A DNA stretch of 64,000 nucleotides from Branchiostoma floridae (GCF_000003815.2 NC_049984.1:5543258-5607257); one strand, 5' to 3'. Positions 45,250 through 56,880 are shown, counted from the first letter of the stretch. Numbers and translations: made by a program. Notes: a model not told the origin generated them from the letters alone.

Positions 45250-45437
45250 TACCCCCCTCACATTAGGCGCGATTCGATCGGACGACGAGTCTGCAAGCTC
45301 TAAATTACGAGGAGGCATGATCCTGACGGGAAGGGGGAACTCTGCCATTTCTTCGTCGGCATCAGGGTCATGCCTCCTCGTAAATTAGAGCTCGCAGACT
45401 CGTGGTCCGATCGAATCGCGCCTAATGTGAGGGGGTA
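45250..45437. repeat. palindromic MITE with about 80-bp arms
   Basis: TACCCCCCTCACATTAGGCGCGATTCGATCGGAC...GAGGAGGCATGA is repeated inverted after a loop of about 20-30 bases as TCATGCCTCCTC...GTCCGATCGAATCGCGCCTAATGTGAGGGGGTA. Only a handful of mismatches occur. TA on both ends suits a TA target site. Unusually CpG-rich for this region, so probably young. Confidence 0.88.
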
Positions 45438-46439
45438 TTACTGGTGGAATAGTGGACTTTGGCAAAGTTAGGAATAAAAACCTAGTTAATTGGCGGAAAC
45501 TGTACTTTCTTGACCACCTAACTGTACTTTCTTGACCACCTAACTCCTCTGGCATGTTTTCTGTCTTATTTGGCCAATTTCTACTACCGGTAGAAGCTAC
45601 ATTCAGACAAGGTCTACCATAAATGTAAGTTAAACAGGTTTTCCCACTAGCAGGTGTAATACAGTCGCTATCTTCTCTAATGAGATAAAGAATGGGGGCG
45701 GTAGGTAGGGTTCTTTTATAAATAACCCCTGTTGTTTGCTTGCATTAACGTTTAAACAAATCTAGCGCACTCTAAGCACTTTTTCTTATCGTCACGTGAA
45801 GCGACCGCAAATGTCAGATCGAAGGACCTTTGACTCCCCCCTGTTTGAACAGTGGAAGATTCCCCCCGCGGCCATTGGTCGGAGAAAACTTTGGACCGTG
45901 ACAAATGAGTCATTGTGGTCGGGACGTCTTGCTTGTCCTAAGCATTTAAATGGCCGGAGAAAATAAACTGCGCGTTTGTCATCACTTTGTGCTTACACAT
46001 GTCCATTTTGTACACATCTGTACAGCTTTTATAGCCTTTCGGTGTGGAAAAAAAATGGAAATCTGAACTTTTGGGACAACAGTCTTTTCTATGATCGTGA
46101 CCTTGAAATGTTCTGTTCAAGCCTAACTTTTTATAGTGGTGCGCATTGATTTTTTATGATCTAGACGGACGATGCTAACCGAATTAAAATCTCTGGTTGA
46201 AGATGACATTTTTATGTCATCGTACTCCAAAGAATCAGATTTCTTCATATCATTGTCATAACTTCAATAGCCACTATGTAACTTTTTTTCCATATTCCTT
46301 GATTTGATATTTTATGAATCTCATATCATCTTTAAGAACGATGAGATAATTATTTCAAACTGCGTGACTGAGAGCAAAACAAGGTGATCCCTTGGTGATT
46401 TGGGATAGCGAAACAATAACTGCTTTTAAAGGGCCCGAC

Positions 46440-46590
46440 CCACGTGATGGGATCAGCTGTTGACAAAGCGTAAACAGAGCCGAAGAGAAGCTGATCTAGC
46501 CGTTTCGTCTTTGTCCACCAGCTTGCGATCCAGGCCGCACCAGTGTTTATCCCGAAGACCGACCGCTAGAACACCCGACTCTCCTCCGCC
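46440..46590 (+). promoter_or_regulatory. likely promoter and 5' UTR of the 307-residue gene
   Basis: A GC-richer stretch with CCCACGTGATGGGATCAGCTG, that is an E-box of CACGTG type, directly precedes the ATG at 46,591. The start context CCGCCATGG is close to ideal. No TATA box is obvious. Confidence 0.45.
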
Positions 46591-49500
46591 ATGGCTTGGC
46601 TTCGTAACACCCTGATCGGTGCCGGAGTGGTGTTCGTGTTCGTGGCACCACTGTACACCTACTTCCACTTCTTCCACCACCCTCCGCCGAAGGACGCGCT
46701 CGAAGCCAACCGGCAAGCCGCGAAAGCCTTCCGGGAGAAGGCCCAGCACGCCGAGCCGCCGGTCGACATTGCGCAAGGCGATCAACCCGCTGCCGACAGT
46801 TCCAGTAGCAGCAAGGAGGCTCTAGATATCATAAACGACGTGCTAGGCGAAGACAAAGACTTCAGAAACCAATTCTCCGAGGAGAAGTCCGATTCCGACA
46901 GGGGTTCCAGCCGCCAAGACAAAAAGGAAGACCGTAAGAAGCCCCTCGGACTGGGTAAGAAGGAACACAAACACGAGAAACCTGCGGAACCGCGTGTCTT
47001 CTACACACAAAGCGACGGGACCAAGATCAGCTTCGACCTGCCGGACGTTTCTGACAGAAGACATCTTCAAGGCGCCAAGTACTGGGACGACTTCATCGTC
47101 AAGAACGACTACGTGGAGATCGGGGAATACTGGGACGACTGCGGTGAGTGTATGTTTGTATGTGTTTTGTGTTGGCCTTGGCCTTGGTTAACCCCCACCA
47201 GCCCTTAATAAAGGGCCCATGGACATATATTTATATATATATCGGCCCAAAAAGAGTTGTGGCCAGAAGAGTCAGTGGTAGGGGTAACATATCTGTCGGA
47301 GGCTAATGAAACTCTACGTTGTCCAAACTTCCCTGGCAAAATATTCTCCTTCATATCGTCAAGCGTACGTAGTTTAGTTTACTTAGTCTGGTAGAGACTA
47401 GGCTTTGGCGACAAACTGTATACAGTTACAATAGGTGAGTTGACTTATGATAATAGTAGGTTAGAAATTGGTGCTTCCTTTAATTTGCGCCTTTAGCAAG
47501 TTGTACCAATTAAGCTCATCGCACTAAATAACGGCCCCATAGGGACAGTGGTAAAGTTATCTACTTACAAAACCTGTTCCTAATTTGTGAAGCTGATCAA
47601 CCGGTGTGTGTTTAAAGGTAAAAACGTTTTTCCCTGGAGTTTTGTGACCAGTTTTTTTATACAAAGTTATAACCCAATCATTGCCACATCGGCCGAAAGT
47701 GTTGACTCGACCAAACGATGATGTCATCTGCAGACGACGTTTGTGAAATGGGGAAGTTGTTTTCTGTGATTGCATCATCGCTTATCTCCAAGCAGTCAGG
47801 GCCAGTTCAGACTAGCCTCCTTTACCTCCTCTCCAAGCAAAGGTTAGGCTCCGGCTGTTTTTGTAACGTTTTTAGTCGTTTTTATCGGTCTTTCAATTTT
47901 GTATTGTATTTTGTATTGTATCTTGCTGTGTCAAAACAAGATATGATACAAAATAGAAAGCCGGATAAAAACGATTAAAAAAACGGCGGGCCTAACCTCT
48001 GCTTGGAGAGTATCCTTTAGTATCCTTTACCGGCCTCTCTTTGGCATGTGTTGGGCAGGGCAGGTTCGCGATTTCAACGGGAAGGTTCTGATGCCACTCT
48101 GATGGAGGCTTGTAGTCTACCCACAGCTGTGGAAAACACACAAGGGAAATTTCAATGTTTAGTACTCTTTTGTTTTAGTTTCATATCTTTCTAAGGTTCC
48201 CTTTTAATGCCTCTTTTAAATCAAAATACTTAGAAGACTACTAAATGAAGTATATTATTACTATATACAGGCGTGAAACACACTTTCATCTGTTTGGAGA
48301 TTACATCATTGCCATCTTGTGGCAAAAGCGTAACCAAACTGAATAAAAACATCTCCATCTTTCCCACCGCAAGCTCTGCTTGGAGAGTAGCCCAAGCGGT
48401 ACCATTGTTTGCTCTATTCCCTTCTTAGGCCCTTCTTAGCTGCCTGACTGAGCGCAACAGCTCGGTATTTTGCACCAACTGTTCTCGGTTTAACAATAGC
48501 CCGAGGGCTACAGATCGTCACGCCAAGAACTTGCTTTTCACCACGATGAACTTGGGCCTGCCTTATTTAGCGTACAGGGAACAAGTTTCGCGCTGAAACG
48601 GCACAGAAACAAAAGCAGCTGTGTGTAGTATTTCGTTTGGGGCTGAAATAAATCGGTTGTAATGTTGATGTCAGACGATCATCGGACGTTTTGTTGCTTT
48701 GGAAAGGCTTTTTCTCAAGGTAGATATCAATCTTTGTTTGACTCCTTTGCATAAACAACACACAAAAGGAGCCATAACAACACGTTGGTACAGAGATTTG
48801 GAAATGCTCAACTCAAATAAGTACCAGTGTTCTGTTTCGTCCGCTGTTGCGATCGTTTCTGCTAATCTCCAAGCAGATCCTACAATGGCATAACGTAGTA
48901 CTAAACTGGCCAAGGAGTGTATACGTAGTTGCCATGTAGCCAAACACACTCCTAGGCCGGCTTCACTCCTCTGGCAGCTTTCCATACCATCTTGTCTGCC
49001 GTATGATCTGCTTGGAGATTACGTGTCTGCTTTCCGTCAACGGTATTCCAAGTACATTGTGATTATGTAAGAATACACACCGAATCTGGCATTAAATATG
49101 TTTTGTTTGAAGTTAACAACTCCCTTGACTCTTGAAATGATGTAGTACATCTGTAAACCGGTGTTTAACAGGGAAAACCTCCATCTATAAAGCGGTGTTT
49201 AACATGGGGAACCTCAATATTGCCCTGTGTACTGTAAAGCGGTGTTTAACAGGGGAAACCTCCATTGTTGCCCTGTACACAGACGAAGGTTATCTGTCCC
49301 GCCGATAAGTCACTTGTCCTGGCATCGCCCTCATCGACCACAGTCGTCGGTTCGTGCTCCGGAGACATGTAGTACGCACGCGCGAACAAACGTTCGAAAT
49401 CGCCCTGTGCAAAGTTGTGTGAGGACATTGACACATCATGTGAACTATAGTAGCGACGAATTTTCAAGTTTGTTCACTCCAACCTTTATTGACTTAATTG

Positions 49501-52087
49501 ATGAGTAACAAATATGAAACACCACGCTGAAAGTACAAGATACATTGTGCACACGTCATCAAAATCACCACCTTCAAATAAAACACCGAAAAACATAAAG
49601 TTGAAAAACTCACATTGAAGAAATTTAAAGACGTTTCAGTGACCAAATTGAGTCAAATGTTTAAAAACTTTAACGCGATATTTGAAAAATCAGTACCCCC
49701 AAGTATAGATATTATTAAACTACGGACTTTCAGTAGCGGAACAGTGTGAAATGAAACCTTACTGTGGTAGGAAAAATTGTTTTTCTTGTCACTTATTTTT
49801 CCTGTATACTTCTGATAGATAAAACTAGTAAAACGACTCCTCAAACGATCAAAACAATACCATTTCCTGTAGGTTTCTTGTGAAGTACTTCCTCTAACAA
49901 CAACATAGACTCTTATAAGTTATTTACATCGGCTTTGTGCCAAGATATAAAGCCACAAAATTGGAGGCACGCGTCGCATTTCTTTGCTGACACGAACGAA
50001 CAAGCAATGGTCGACGCTTTGTGTACTTTGCCCAAGTCATTGCATCAGAAACTCTGGTCAACATGCTTATCAACTCTGCACACAGTAACAACCTACATGG
50101 TAGATATCTCCTGCAACCTTTGTCATCACACATGTGCATGATGATGACACATGTACAGCTAATGCTTCCAACGAACTTTGCCTTTTTTTCGTTTCTACAT
50201 TTTGTACCCCCCCCCCTTTCTCTCGGCGATCATTGTTCTCGAAACATAATTTACATAGACGTTTTGATGAAACTGACACGAATTTGATATTTTGTTCTTG
50301 TAGCTACTAAACTCATAACTTTGGCAACTTCAATCTGTTATGAGTTAAGTTTAGTTAAGTTCTAGTTGGGGTTGACAAACGTAAGATAGGCTTAATTGTG
50401 ATCTTCATTCTCGGTGTTTTACACCCGTTTGTGCAACATTTTGTACTATTTTGTTTTAGTCTTGTATCTTTGTAAGGACTTGTATCTTTGTAAAGTATTG
50501 CGTACAAACATGGAGATTATATGTTTTTTATTAATTTTAAAGGATGCATAAGCGTAGAAAAAATCACAAAATAAAGATGATAAAGCATCCAGTTGTCGGT
50601 CGTTTGTTAAACGTTCGTCTGTACCTTTCAGAAAACCCCACCCGTGTGTTGGGGAAAGCGACGCTACAGGACAACGGGAACGGAGGCATCAAATCTGTCA
50701 TCTTCTTCAACACATCTTGGGGTGAGATAGATTATATGGCTTCCAGGCGCTATTAATAAATAGTTTCTGATGTTAATGGTATATGGCGGTAATGGTTTCG
50801 ATGATAAGGTGCTTAGCGATTGCAACTTTAGAGGCGAGGTGAAACATTATGGTGACGCACCGCGAAACATATCAGTAACTGTTGCGTCTTTTCTGTGTTA
50901 AGCAGACATAGAAAAATATCAATCTTTAGTACAGTACCTTTTTTGCAAACATACGCTAACCATATCGGCGATGTGTGTCTCCCAGACAAATATCAGTAAC
51001 TGTTATGTCCTTTCTGAATGTTTAGTAGACATAAAAAAAATATCAATCTTTAGTACAGTACGTTTTTCACAAACATGCGCTAACCATAGGACATAGGAGT
51101 TTTCTTTTACACAACCAGTTAATCGGCAGTGTATGTCTCCCCAGACTTCCCGCAGGTAGAAGGCCTGTCCTGTCTGCAGTGGGTGAAGTATAACGGCGGA
51201 GACATGTTCGACAACCAGTGGGAGGACGCCTGCGAGCTGGAGCAGGACCCAAGCGGACAGTGCCCGTACAAGGGCCTGGACTGCCCGGTGGAAAGTACGT
51301 AAACTAAAGGAGCCTGTCCTTGGTACTGAAGGCGTTTCCCGGCCGGTCAGGTCAATTAACTCACTCCGGGGAGTTTTATTACGGCTGCCTGAAAGATGGG
51401 CTGTTTAAAAAAGCAAATAAAAAGGCAATGGTTAGCAGGAGTAGGTCACGGTGCGGTCATGTTCCGAAGCTATTCTCTGTCCTGGAAGATTGAGAAACGT
51501 GAGACAATGTATCCCCGTTATTATAACCGTGAAACTAAGAATGTACTGTTCTGGGCATTACTTTAAATCGTAGAGTGCTTCGGTACGTAAATGTATTGAA
51601 TGGAGGCAAATTTAGTACATCGTTTTTTTTTGTCCTTACAGAAGCTGAGGTTGTCCAAAGAGAGATCAGCATTCCGTCGTACACGCCTAGCGTAAGTATT
51701 CAGTAATTTACTGAGCCTAGTGTGACGGTGTGCATGTGTGTGTGTGCGTGCGGGCGTGTATGTGTGACGCTGTATATTTGCGTGTGTGCGTTTGTGTGCA
51801 TGTGCCTGTGAATATTTTATGTGCGTATGCAAATGTACATGTTGTAACGTTACTAAGAAGTGTGTTTGCGATTGCCGTACGAACTGTCGTGCGTGTGCCA
51901 GCGATTTGGCAAAAATGAAAAAAAGAGTATTTTTTTTGCGCATCAAAACATATTTTGATAATAGATTTCAAACATTGAGATATATTCATTTCGTTTTCCT
52001 TCCCAGGGTACCTACACGCAGCGGTCCGCTCTCAAGGATCAAGACGGAAAAGACATCATGTGCACCATCTCACAGTTCACCTACTGA
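46591..52087 (+). CDS. predicted type II membrane protein, family not recognised
   Basis: Five exons join in frame (46591-47143, 50632-50721, 51145-51294, 51642-51691, 52007-52087; phases 1, 1, 1, 0) into 307 residues with a TGA stop. Residues about 8-28 are hydrophobic (LIGAGVVFVFVAPLYTYFHFF) with a short N-terminal tail holding Arg, so a signal anchor is likely. Residues 30-135 are low-complexity and charged (poly-Ser near 70, then a Lys/Glu/Asp/Arg-rich linker). From about 135 a compact domain follows with KISFDLPDVSDRRHLQGAKYW, EIGEYWDDC, GGIKSVIFFNTSW and SCLQWVKYNGGDMF. All six cysteines (184, 224, 244, 254, 261, 300) lie in it, which suggests three disulfides outside the cytosol. NTS at 211-213 is a glycosylation sequon. 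I assign no function. Confidence 0.85.
47829..48010. repeat. complete palindromic CTCCAAGCAG MITE
   Basis: Left arm CTCTCCAAGCAAAGGTTAGG...AACGTTTTTAGTCGTTTTTATCGG, right arm CCGGATAAAAACGATTAAAAAAACG...CCTAACCTCTGCTTGGAGAG. The arms are about 75 bp with a centre of repeated TTGTATTG. It explains the half element at 22,390-22,493. Confidence 0.8.
48866..49018. repeat. CTCCAAGCAG-family MITE, short form
   Basis: ATCTCCAAGCAGATC at the left and GATCTGCTTGGAGAT at the right are perfect inverted ends of 15 bp, flanked by TA on both sides. The interior also has inverted pieces (ACTAAACTGGCCAAGGAGTG and CACTCCTAGGCCGG). Confidence 0.75.
49140..49262. repeat. three-unit tandem repeat of about 40 bp
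   Basis: The words GTAAASCGGTGTTTAACAGGGGAAACCTCCAT and TTGCCCTGTGTACT repeat three times with small changes. No function seen. Confidence 0.75.
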
Positions 52088-52124
52088 ACACTAGATAACT
52101 CTAACTCAGGGCAACCTATAGGTA

Positions 52125-52233
52125 GCGTGGTATCCAGACTTCTTATGGCTGCCAAGTCTCTTCGTCTTCTCTGTACATAGTGAACAGGACGAAAGAGACT
52201 CGGCAGCCATAATAGGCCTGGATACCAGGTAAC
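52125..52233. repeat. palindromic MITE in a 3' UTR
   Basis: GGTATCCAGACTTCTTATGGCTGCCAAGTCTCTTCGTC is mirrored by GACGAAAGAGACTCGGCAGCCATAATAGGCCTGGATACC. It is probably transcribed as part of the 307-residue gene's 3' UTR and would form a long hairpin there. Confidence 0.8.
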
Positions 52234-54008
52234 TTATGGGATATCACATCAGCTAACATTGTAACGGTATGAAGTATTGAAGGGTCACTCAAGCCCTTGC
52301 TCAGACAGAGGTTGAATTTCCCCAAAATGGGCATGGCTTTGTAACTGAAGTTTTTCCTGTGGATGAGAAAATATGTCCGATATTGGACAGGATTTTTTTT
52401 GCAGTTTCAAACACGGTATCACATTTGTGCAACTTTTATACACTTTTTCAATTTTTTTTTCAATCTTAAAAGTTCATATCGACTAAAAAATCATGATACA
52501 AAAGAAGTTGTCAAAGTGTGCTTATTTCCTTTCTATTTCAACGAACATGCAGTTCAGCTCAACCGTTAGTGAATGGGTCCTATTAGAATAGATGTTTTTG
52601 CCAATTTTCAGTTAAAACGCTTCAAACAATTGTTGGACAAAAACCTTTGCGATACCACCCCCAAAACACCCCCACCCCCACCCCGATTGCTTCAAGAAAT
52701 CTTTTGCTCTTTCCAATTAATTGAAGTTTAATGTAGGAAATGCAAGAATTCTATTCATTCACACCTTAAAAACAACAACACACAAGCGATAGCCATGTAC
52801 TTTCCCATTTTGGCAACATTCCAGGGGCGGAGCCTTTTGTTACTGTACCGTGGTGCTGGAGCAATGCCATTTCAATGCAAATATAATTAGGAAGAAGCAT
52901 GGATGTTTCAACACAGCAATGCGTATTCAATGCAACTTGTTCGAAACTAGGTAAGGAATATAGGACTTTCTGATATGTTTTAACGTTTTATTGGTTTTAG
53001 ATTTGGTTTTGTCTAAGGAATGTATACCAGATATCTTAAGAATGGTTAAGACCTTTTGGGGGAAGATTTAAAGAAAGCTTTGGACTTGCCAACTGATGAT
53101 CAGCGGTAAATCTAATGGCAACATCACTTTTCAATGACTTGTAATGAATAAGACATTTTTTTTCTGTGTTTTGAATTGATGTTATGGATCAACATAATAT
53201 GAAGTTAGATTCTATATATCTTGATTTCAGTAAGAATTTATTTGGAAGTCTGATAACAATGAGTGCTGGACACAAAAACTAACGCACGCACATTAGTGAA
53301 AATCTATTGATTTATTTTTCCACAATGTCTTGCCACCTTTTCACAAATATACGTCTGATTTTTGACAATGTTTTAATAAAATTGTCTAACTCACATATTG
53401 TCTCTGTCGTTATGCTTATTGATAAATTTAAATTTAAGTACGGCTACACAAAGTGTAGTAAGACACTAGGTCATTTATCGTTGCATATTCTTTGTAGAAA
53501 ATTCATGGAATGAAATTTTGCTTGACATTAATTTCAAAGCAAAGAAATATCTAAAAGAAATACATACAATGTGAAACTAATTTGGATGAAAACACTATCA
53601 AAATTATCTATGCAAATAGACTACAGCAGCAAAGTGACTTAAAATTTGCCAGTTAGGATCGAGTGGAAAAAGTATCTGGGTGTGTGTTTCATGTCTGTAC
53701 TGGCAGTAAAAATATCAACCCACATTCTTCTCAATTTCATACAAATTGTTGGTAATAAGGAAGTCCTCCAGATGTATGTCTAGATACAAACTTTTAAAGC
53801 ATAAAAAAAAAACATAAACATAACCTCCTTTTTTTTACTACATGTAAATGCAACATTCCGCACAAAATAATTACATTATATGGACTTTGCTTAAATTATG
53901 CTAGGACATGCTTCATACACATACATGTATTGCTCTAGCTACCATCTGAACCTGTTCTATACAATGTATTTCCAGCCACTTTAAATCGTTAAAAAATGGC
54001 AGTATTTG

Positions 54009-54332
54009 CAGGGATAAACAAGTCCACTAGCCCTATTGTCCAGGGCAAGTGAAAGTGCTGTTCGGGCAAGTGCATGTCCTACCCCACTTGTCCGATCGGG
54101 CAAGTAAGATTTTTCCATTGATTTTAGTGCAATTTTGATATACTTGTTACTTTTTACAGTCATAACATCAAGCAATTGTCTACAGAGAATTCCATTGCTG
54201 GAAGTGAAAATGCATATACTAGTAACAGTGACATTTGAATTTTGGGCAAGTGAAAAATTGGTTCAGGCAAGTACATTTTTTATGTGCTTGCCCGATAGGA
54301 CAAGTGGATTTTAGAAAACTTGTTCAACCCTG
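54009..54332. repeat. CAGGG fold-back element with GGGCAAGTG words
   Basis: Starts CAGGGATAAACAAGTCCAC and ends GTGGATTTTAGAAAACTTGTTCAACCCTG. Inside, GGGCAAGTG and CACTTGTCC repeat. ATTTG lies directly on both sides (54,004-54,008 and 54,333-54,337). Same architecture and size as 9,296 and 32,428 but with a third internal word. Confidence 0.78.
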
Positions 54333-54490
54333 ATTTGTAATTCTATGTATTACTGTAGTGTTGTAGACTTTGCATAGGTTTGTAGATTCTGGACAAGTTT
54401 AAAAATCAGTGTAGCATGTTCTATGTGTATACTATTTTGCAGGAGGTTGTAGATATTGGAGAAATTGAGAAGTCAGTGTAGCATAGTCCA

Positions 54491-56306
54491 CTACTTGGCA
54501 GAGGGTTGCTGGTCCAGGTACATGTACAAGAATATGTAGATAACTCCCAGCATGAAGGCAAAGGCTGTTACTATCAAGGCCACATCCTGGAGAAAAAAAG
54601 ATAAGAACCAACGGTGTAATACAAATAATAACAGAGGAACAATTTCTCCACTTATAACATTGCACTGCCAATGATAAGCATCAGGTGTGAAATAGATTTG
54701 GTCATCGAGGTTATTGTACTTTTTCTGCACATATTTTCAACTTTAAGAAACATTTTCCTTTGGTGTCTGCAAAGCTGGTGTGTTTCACAAAGGGCGGTTA
54801 TACCGGGTTTACAGATATTGATAACTGCATCATAAAAATTTACAGAAAATTGTTCAACATATGTAAAACATAAAGAAAGTGCATAACAATATTTCATGTA
54901 TTGTGAGAAGAACAGAGTGAATAAAAAAAAAAAAGAAAAAAAAAAGGAAAAACAAAATAGAATAGAATAGAATAATGAAATAGTGCTGCATAATTGAAAC
55001 ACTGAGAAGGGATACAACATTACTTTACATCCTGTAAATATGAAACTTAAAATTATAGAATAAGAAACTTAATCCACCTTTATGCCCATAGCAGATTCCT
55101 TGATATCCTTCAGCTGTTTTGTTGCTTTCACATCCTTTTTAGATTTCTTCCAGTCCTGCTTTCCTGGAGGAAGAAAGAATTTGAGAAAAAAAAAGGTCAA
55201 CTTGTTTATACAAGACTGACCAAACCACTTGGACAAAGGTCATCTTTTGATATTTACACAGTGAGAAAATTGTTTCCTTGCTATGTGCAGTGTATGCTGT
55301 TTGTGACAAAAGTTGTCACCATACCGCAACAACAAGGTTAGAAATTCCAAATGCCTGTTTGAACCCCATTATCATGCCAACACATACTGTAAATGCAGAA
55401 ATGTTTGTGGTGGATTAATGTTCGCGTTTTTTGAGGTGACCACTTCACCGCAAACTGAAAACCACCACGAACATTTTTCTATTATGGTATTAGACTGTAG
55501 TCAATGGTGTTACCATGAACTTAAAACCACCGCAAAAGTCCTTTTAACCTCTAATGGGAAATTAAATCCCCACAAACTTAAATGCATTTACAGTAGGGCT
55601 GTGCAATTGAAGCCAATCCCAGCTGAGACTCCAATACATTTTAGGCAAGTGTTGAAATGCCAATTGTTTCTCAATGAATGGAAGCTAGACTATTTGACCA
55701 GAGTTGCAAACTGGCGCCAGAACTAGCCGGTTTAAAGTCTGAAGTGTACATGAGGTCAAAGGTCACTTCTTGTCTAGACCAAGCTTGATACATGTCGAGA
55801 TGTCTCAAATGACTTCAACTGTGAAAATTACCCACATACATCACATTGGACGTGTGTACTTTAAACTGTGTACCAGCTTACAGTTTGGACATCAGGCTAC
55901 AATTAATTATGTAAGGGTGAATTGTTTTTGAGCAGGGATGAGAGCAAGGCTGGATATGTGGATGGTAACCTAGAATACAGTCAATCATGGCTTGACCTAC
56001 GTAGCTAGTGCAAGCTCTCTATGGGGCAGATGAAGCTCTCTGCTGCTGAGGCAATCATTTGCACCCGGTAGGATTTTCACGCCGTGGAAGCTTTTCCCAG
56101 TGGGATTTAATTACTCGACATGAAAACGATACCTCAGTGGCAGAGAGCTTCATCTGAACCCGCAGAGAGCTTGCACTAGCTACGTAGGCCAAGCCACGAA
56201 GGACTGGTTACCAGGTTATGTAGATGGAGATTTCCTGACACTTACCAATCTTCTTCCTGTATTGGTCCACATTCAGAGTCCCACTGCTAACTTCTTTCCT
56301 CCCCAT
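54491..56306 (-). CDS. TRIQK: TRIQK family small membrane protein
   Basis: TRIQK is a small ER-membrane protein of unknown role, named for three QxxK/R repeats. Three coding exons, 56246-56306, 55078-55163 and 54491-54586, join with phases 1 and 0 into 80 residues (human 86). The start MGRK and VDQYRKKIGKQDWKKSK match human closely, and GIKDVALIVTAFAFMLGVIYIFLYMYL forms the single C-terminal membrane segment. Here only QYRK and QDWK keep the Q; the middle repeat reads KIGK where human has QIGK, so one of the three motifs is lost. An acceptor 12 bases before the ATG and a donor at 56,879-56,880 show a non-coding first exon above 56,881, facing ACSF3. Confidence 0.93.
55385..55595. repeat. TA-flanked MITE, CpG-depleted copy
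   Basis: Second copy of the element at 381-592, in the same orientation. At most positions where the first copy has CG this one has TG or CA (for example TTTGTGGTGG against TTCGCGGTGG), the mark of old methylated DNA. It lies in the TRIQK intron. Confidence 0.8.
55965..56218. repeat. palindromic MITE with about 95-bp arms
   Basis: TGGCTTGACCTACGTAGCTAGTGCAAGCTCTCT...CAGATGAAGCTCTCTGC is mirrored by GCAGAGAGCTTCATCTG...AGAGAGCTTGCACTAGCTACGTAGGCCAAGCCA. It ends 28 bases from TRIQK exon 1's donor. The centre (about 70 bp) is unrelated single-copy sequence. Confidence 0.82.
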
Positions 56307-56880
56307 GATTTCTTGTTCTGGAAAACTGATGGTGAAAACAAGATACAACTTCATTTTTTATTACAACTTGTCACCAAAAGATGCCTGTTGGATAACTTTC
56401 AAAGGTATTGAAGGCATTGTCGTTTTTTTTTTTTTGTCAAAAAATATTTACGAATGGCAATTAGACAGATAAGAATAGAAGCAAAACATTGCAGTAAATT
56501 GAAGTGAACAACATCAAGAAGTGTTGAACAACAAAACTCAGATTCAAAATTTCATTATTTTCTGACGAACCCTTAAAATTTTATATTCGTATTATGCAAT
56601 GATAAATATAAAAATTTGAGCTCTGTTCGCTATTACAACGAGATCCGTTATATTCCTGTTCCCTTGCAAAACCAGGATACGCAAAAATGTACATGACCAA
56701 TCGATAGATTATTTTGTTCAAGAGACTTCAGCTAAAGCGCCACGTACGTTCAACTTCGCCCCTCCCCCAGACGACTGTTAGCCGCTTTTTCTTCGTTTCA
56801 AAAACTATTTCCTCCTATAAAGTTCCATAAAATCGTTAAACTGGATAAGAGCTCCCAGAAAACATCTAATTTGAGCTAAC

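Larger units (their letters stand above)
42802..46590. other. intergenic spacer between CHTF8 and the 307-residue gene
   Basis: No exon is recognised. Three fold-back elements (43,389-43,755; 44,614-44,753; 45,250-45,437) account for part of it. 42,802-43,380 and 43,760-44,600 appear unique. A TCTGCTTGGAGATT end without partner lies at 45,160-45,173. 46,430-46,590 is GC-rich and contains CCCACGTGATGG and CAGCTG, a likely promoter for the next gene. Confidence 0.55.
47144..50631. other. first intron of the 307-residue gene
   Basis: About 3.5 kb, donor GCGGTGAGTG and acceptor CCTTTCAG. It holds a cluster of CTCCAAGCAG-family ends (47,787; 47,829-48,010; 48,370; 48,866-49,018) and a three-unit tandem repeat at 49,140-49,262. 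49,270-50,630 holds nothing recognised apart from a poly-C tract near 50,206. Confidence 0.7.
52088..54490. other. convergent 3' spacer between the 307-residue gene and TRIQK
   Basis: Both genes end toward each other here. A fold-back element begins 38 bases after the stop at 52,087. An AATAAA for the plus-strand gene is at 53,375-53,380; others may be used. Apart from the elements at 52,125-52,233 and 54,009-54,332 the DNA is AT-rich and featureless. Confidence 0.55.

Noticed and set aside
55313-55726. 137-residue open frame
   Set aside because: Lies mostly within a MITE copy in a TRIQK intron; the other copy of the MITE does not preserve the frame.
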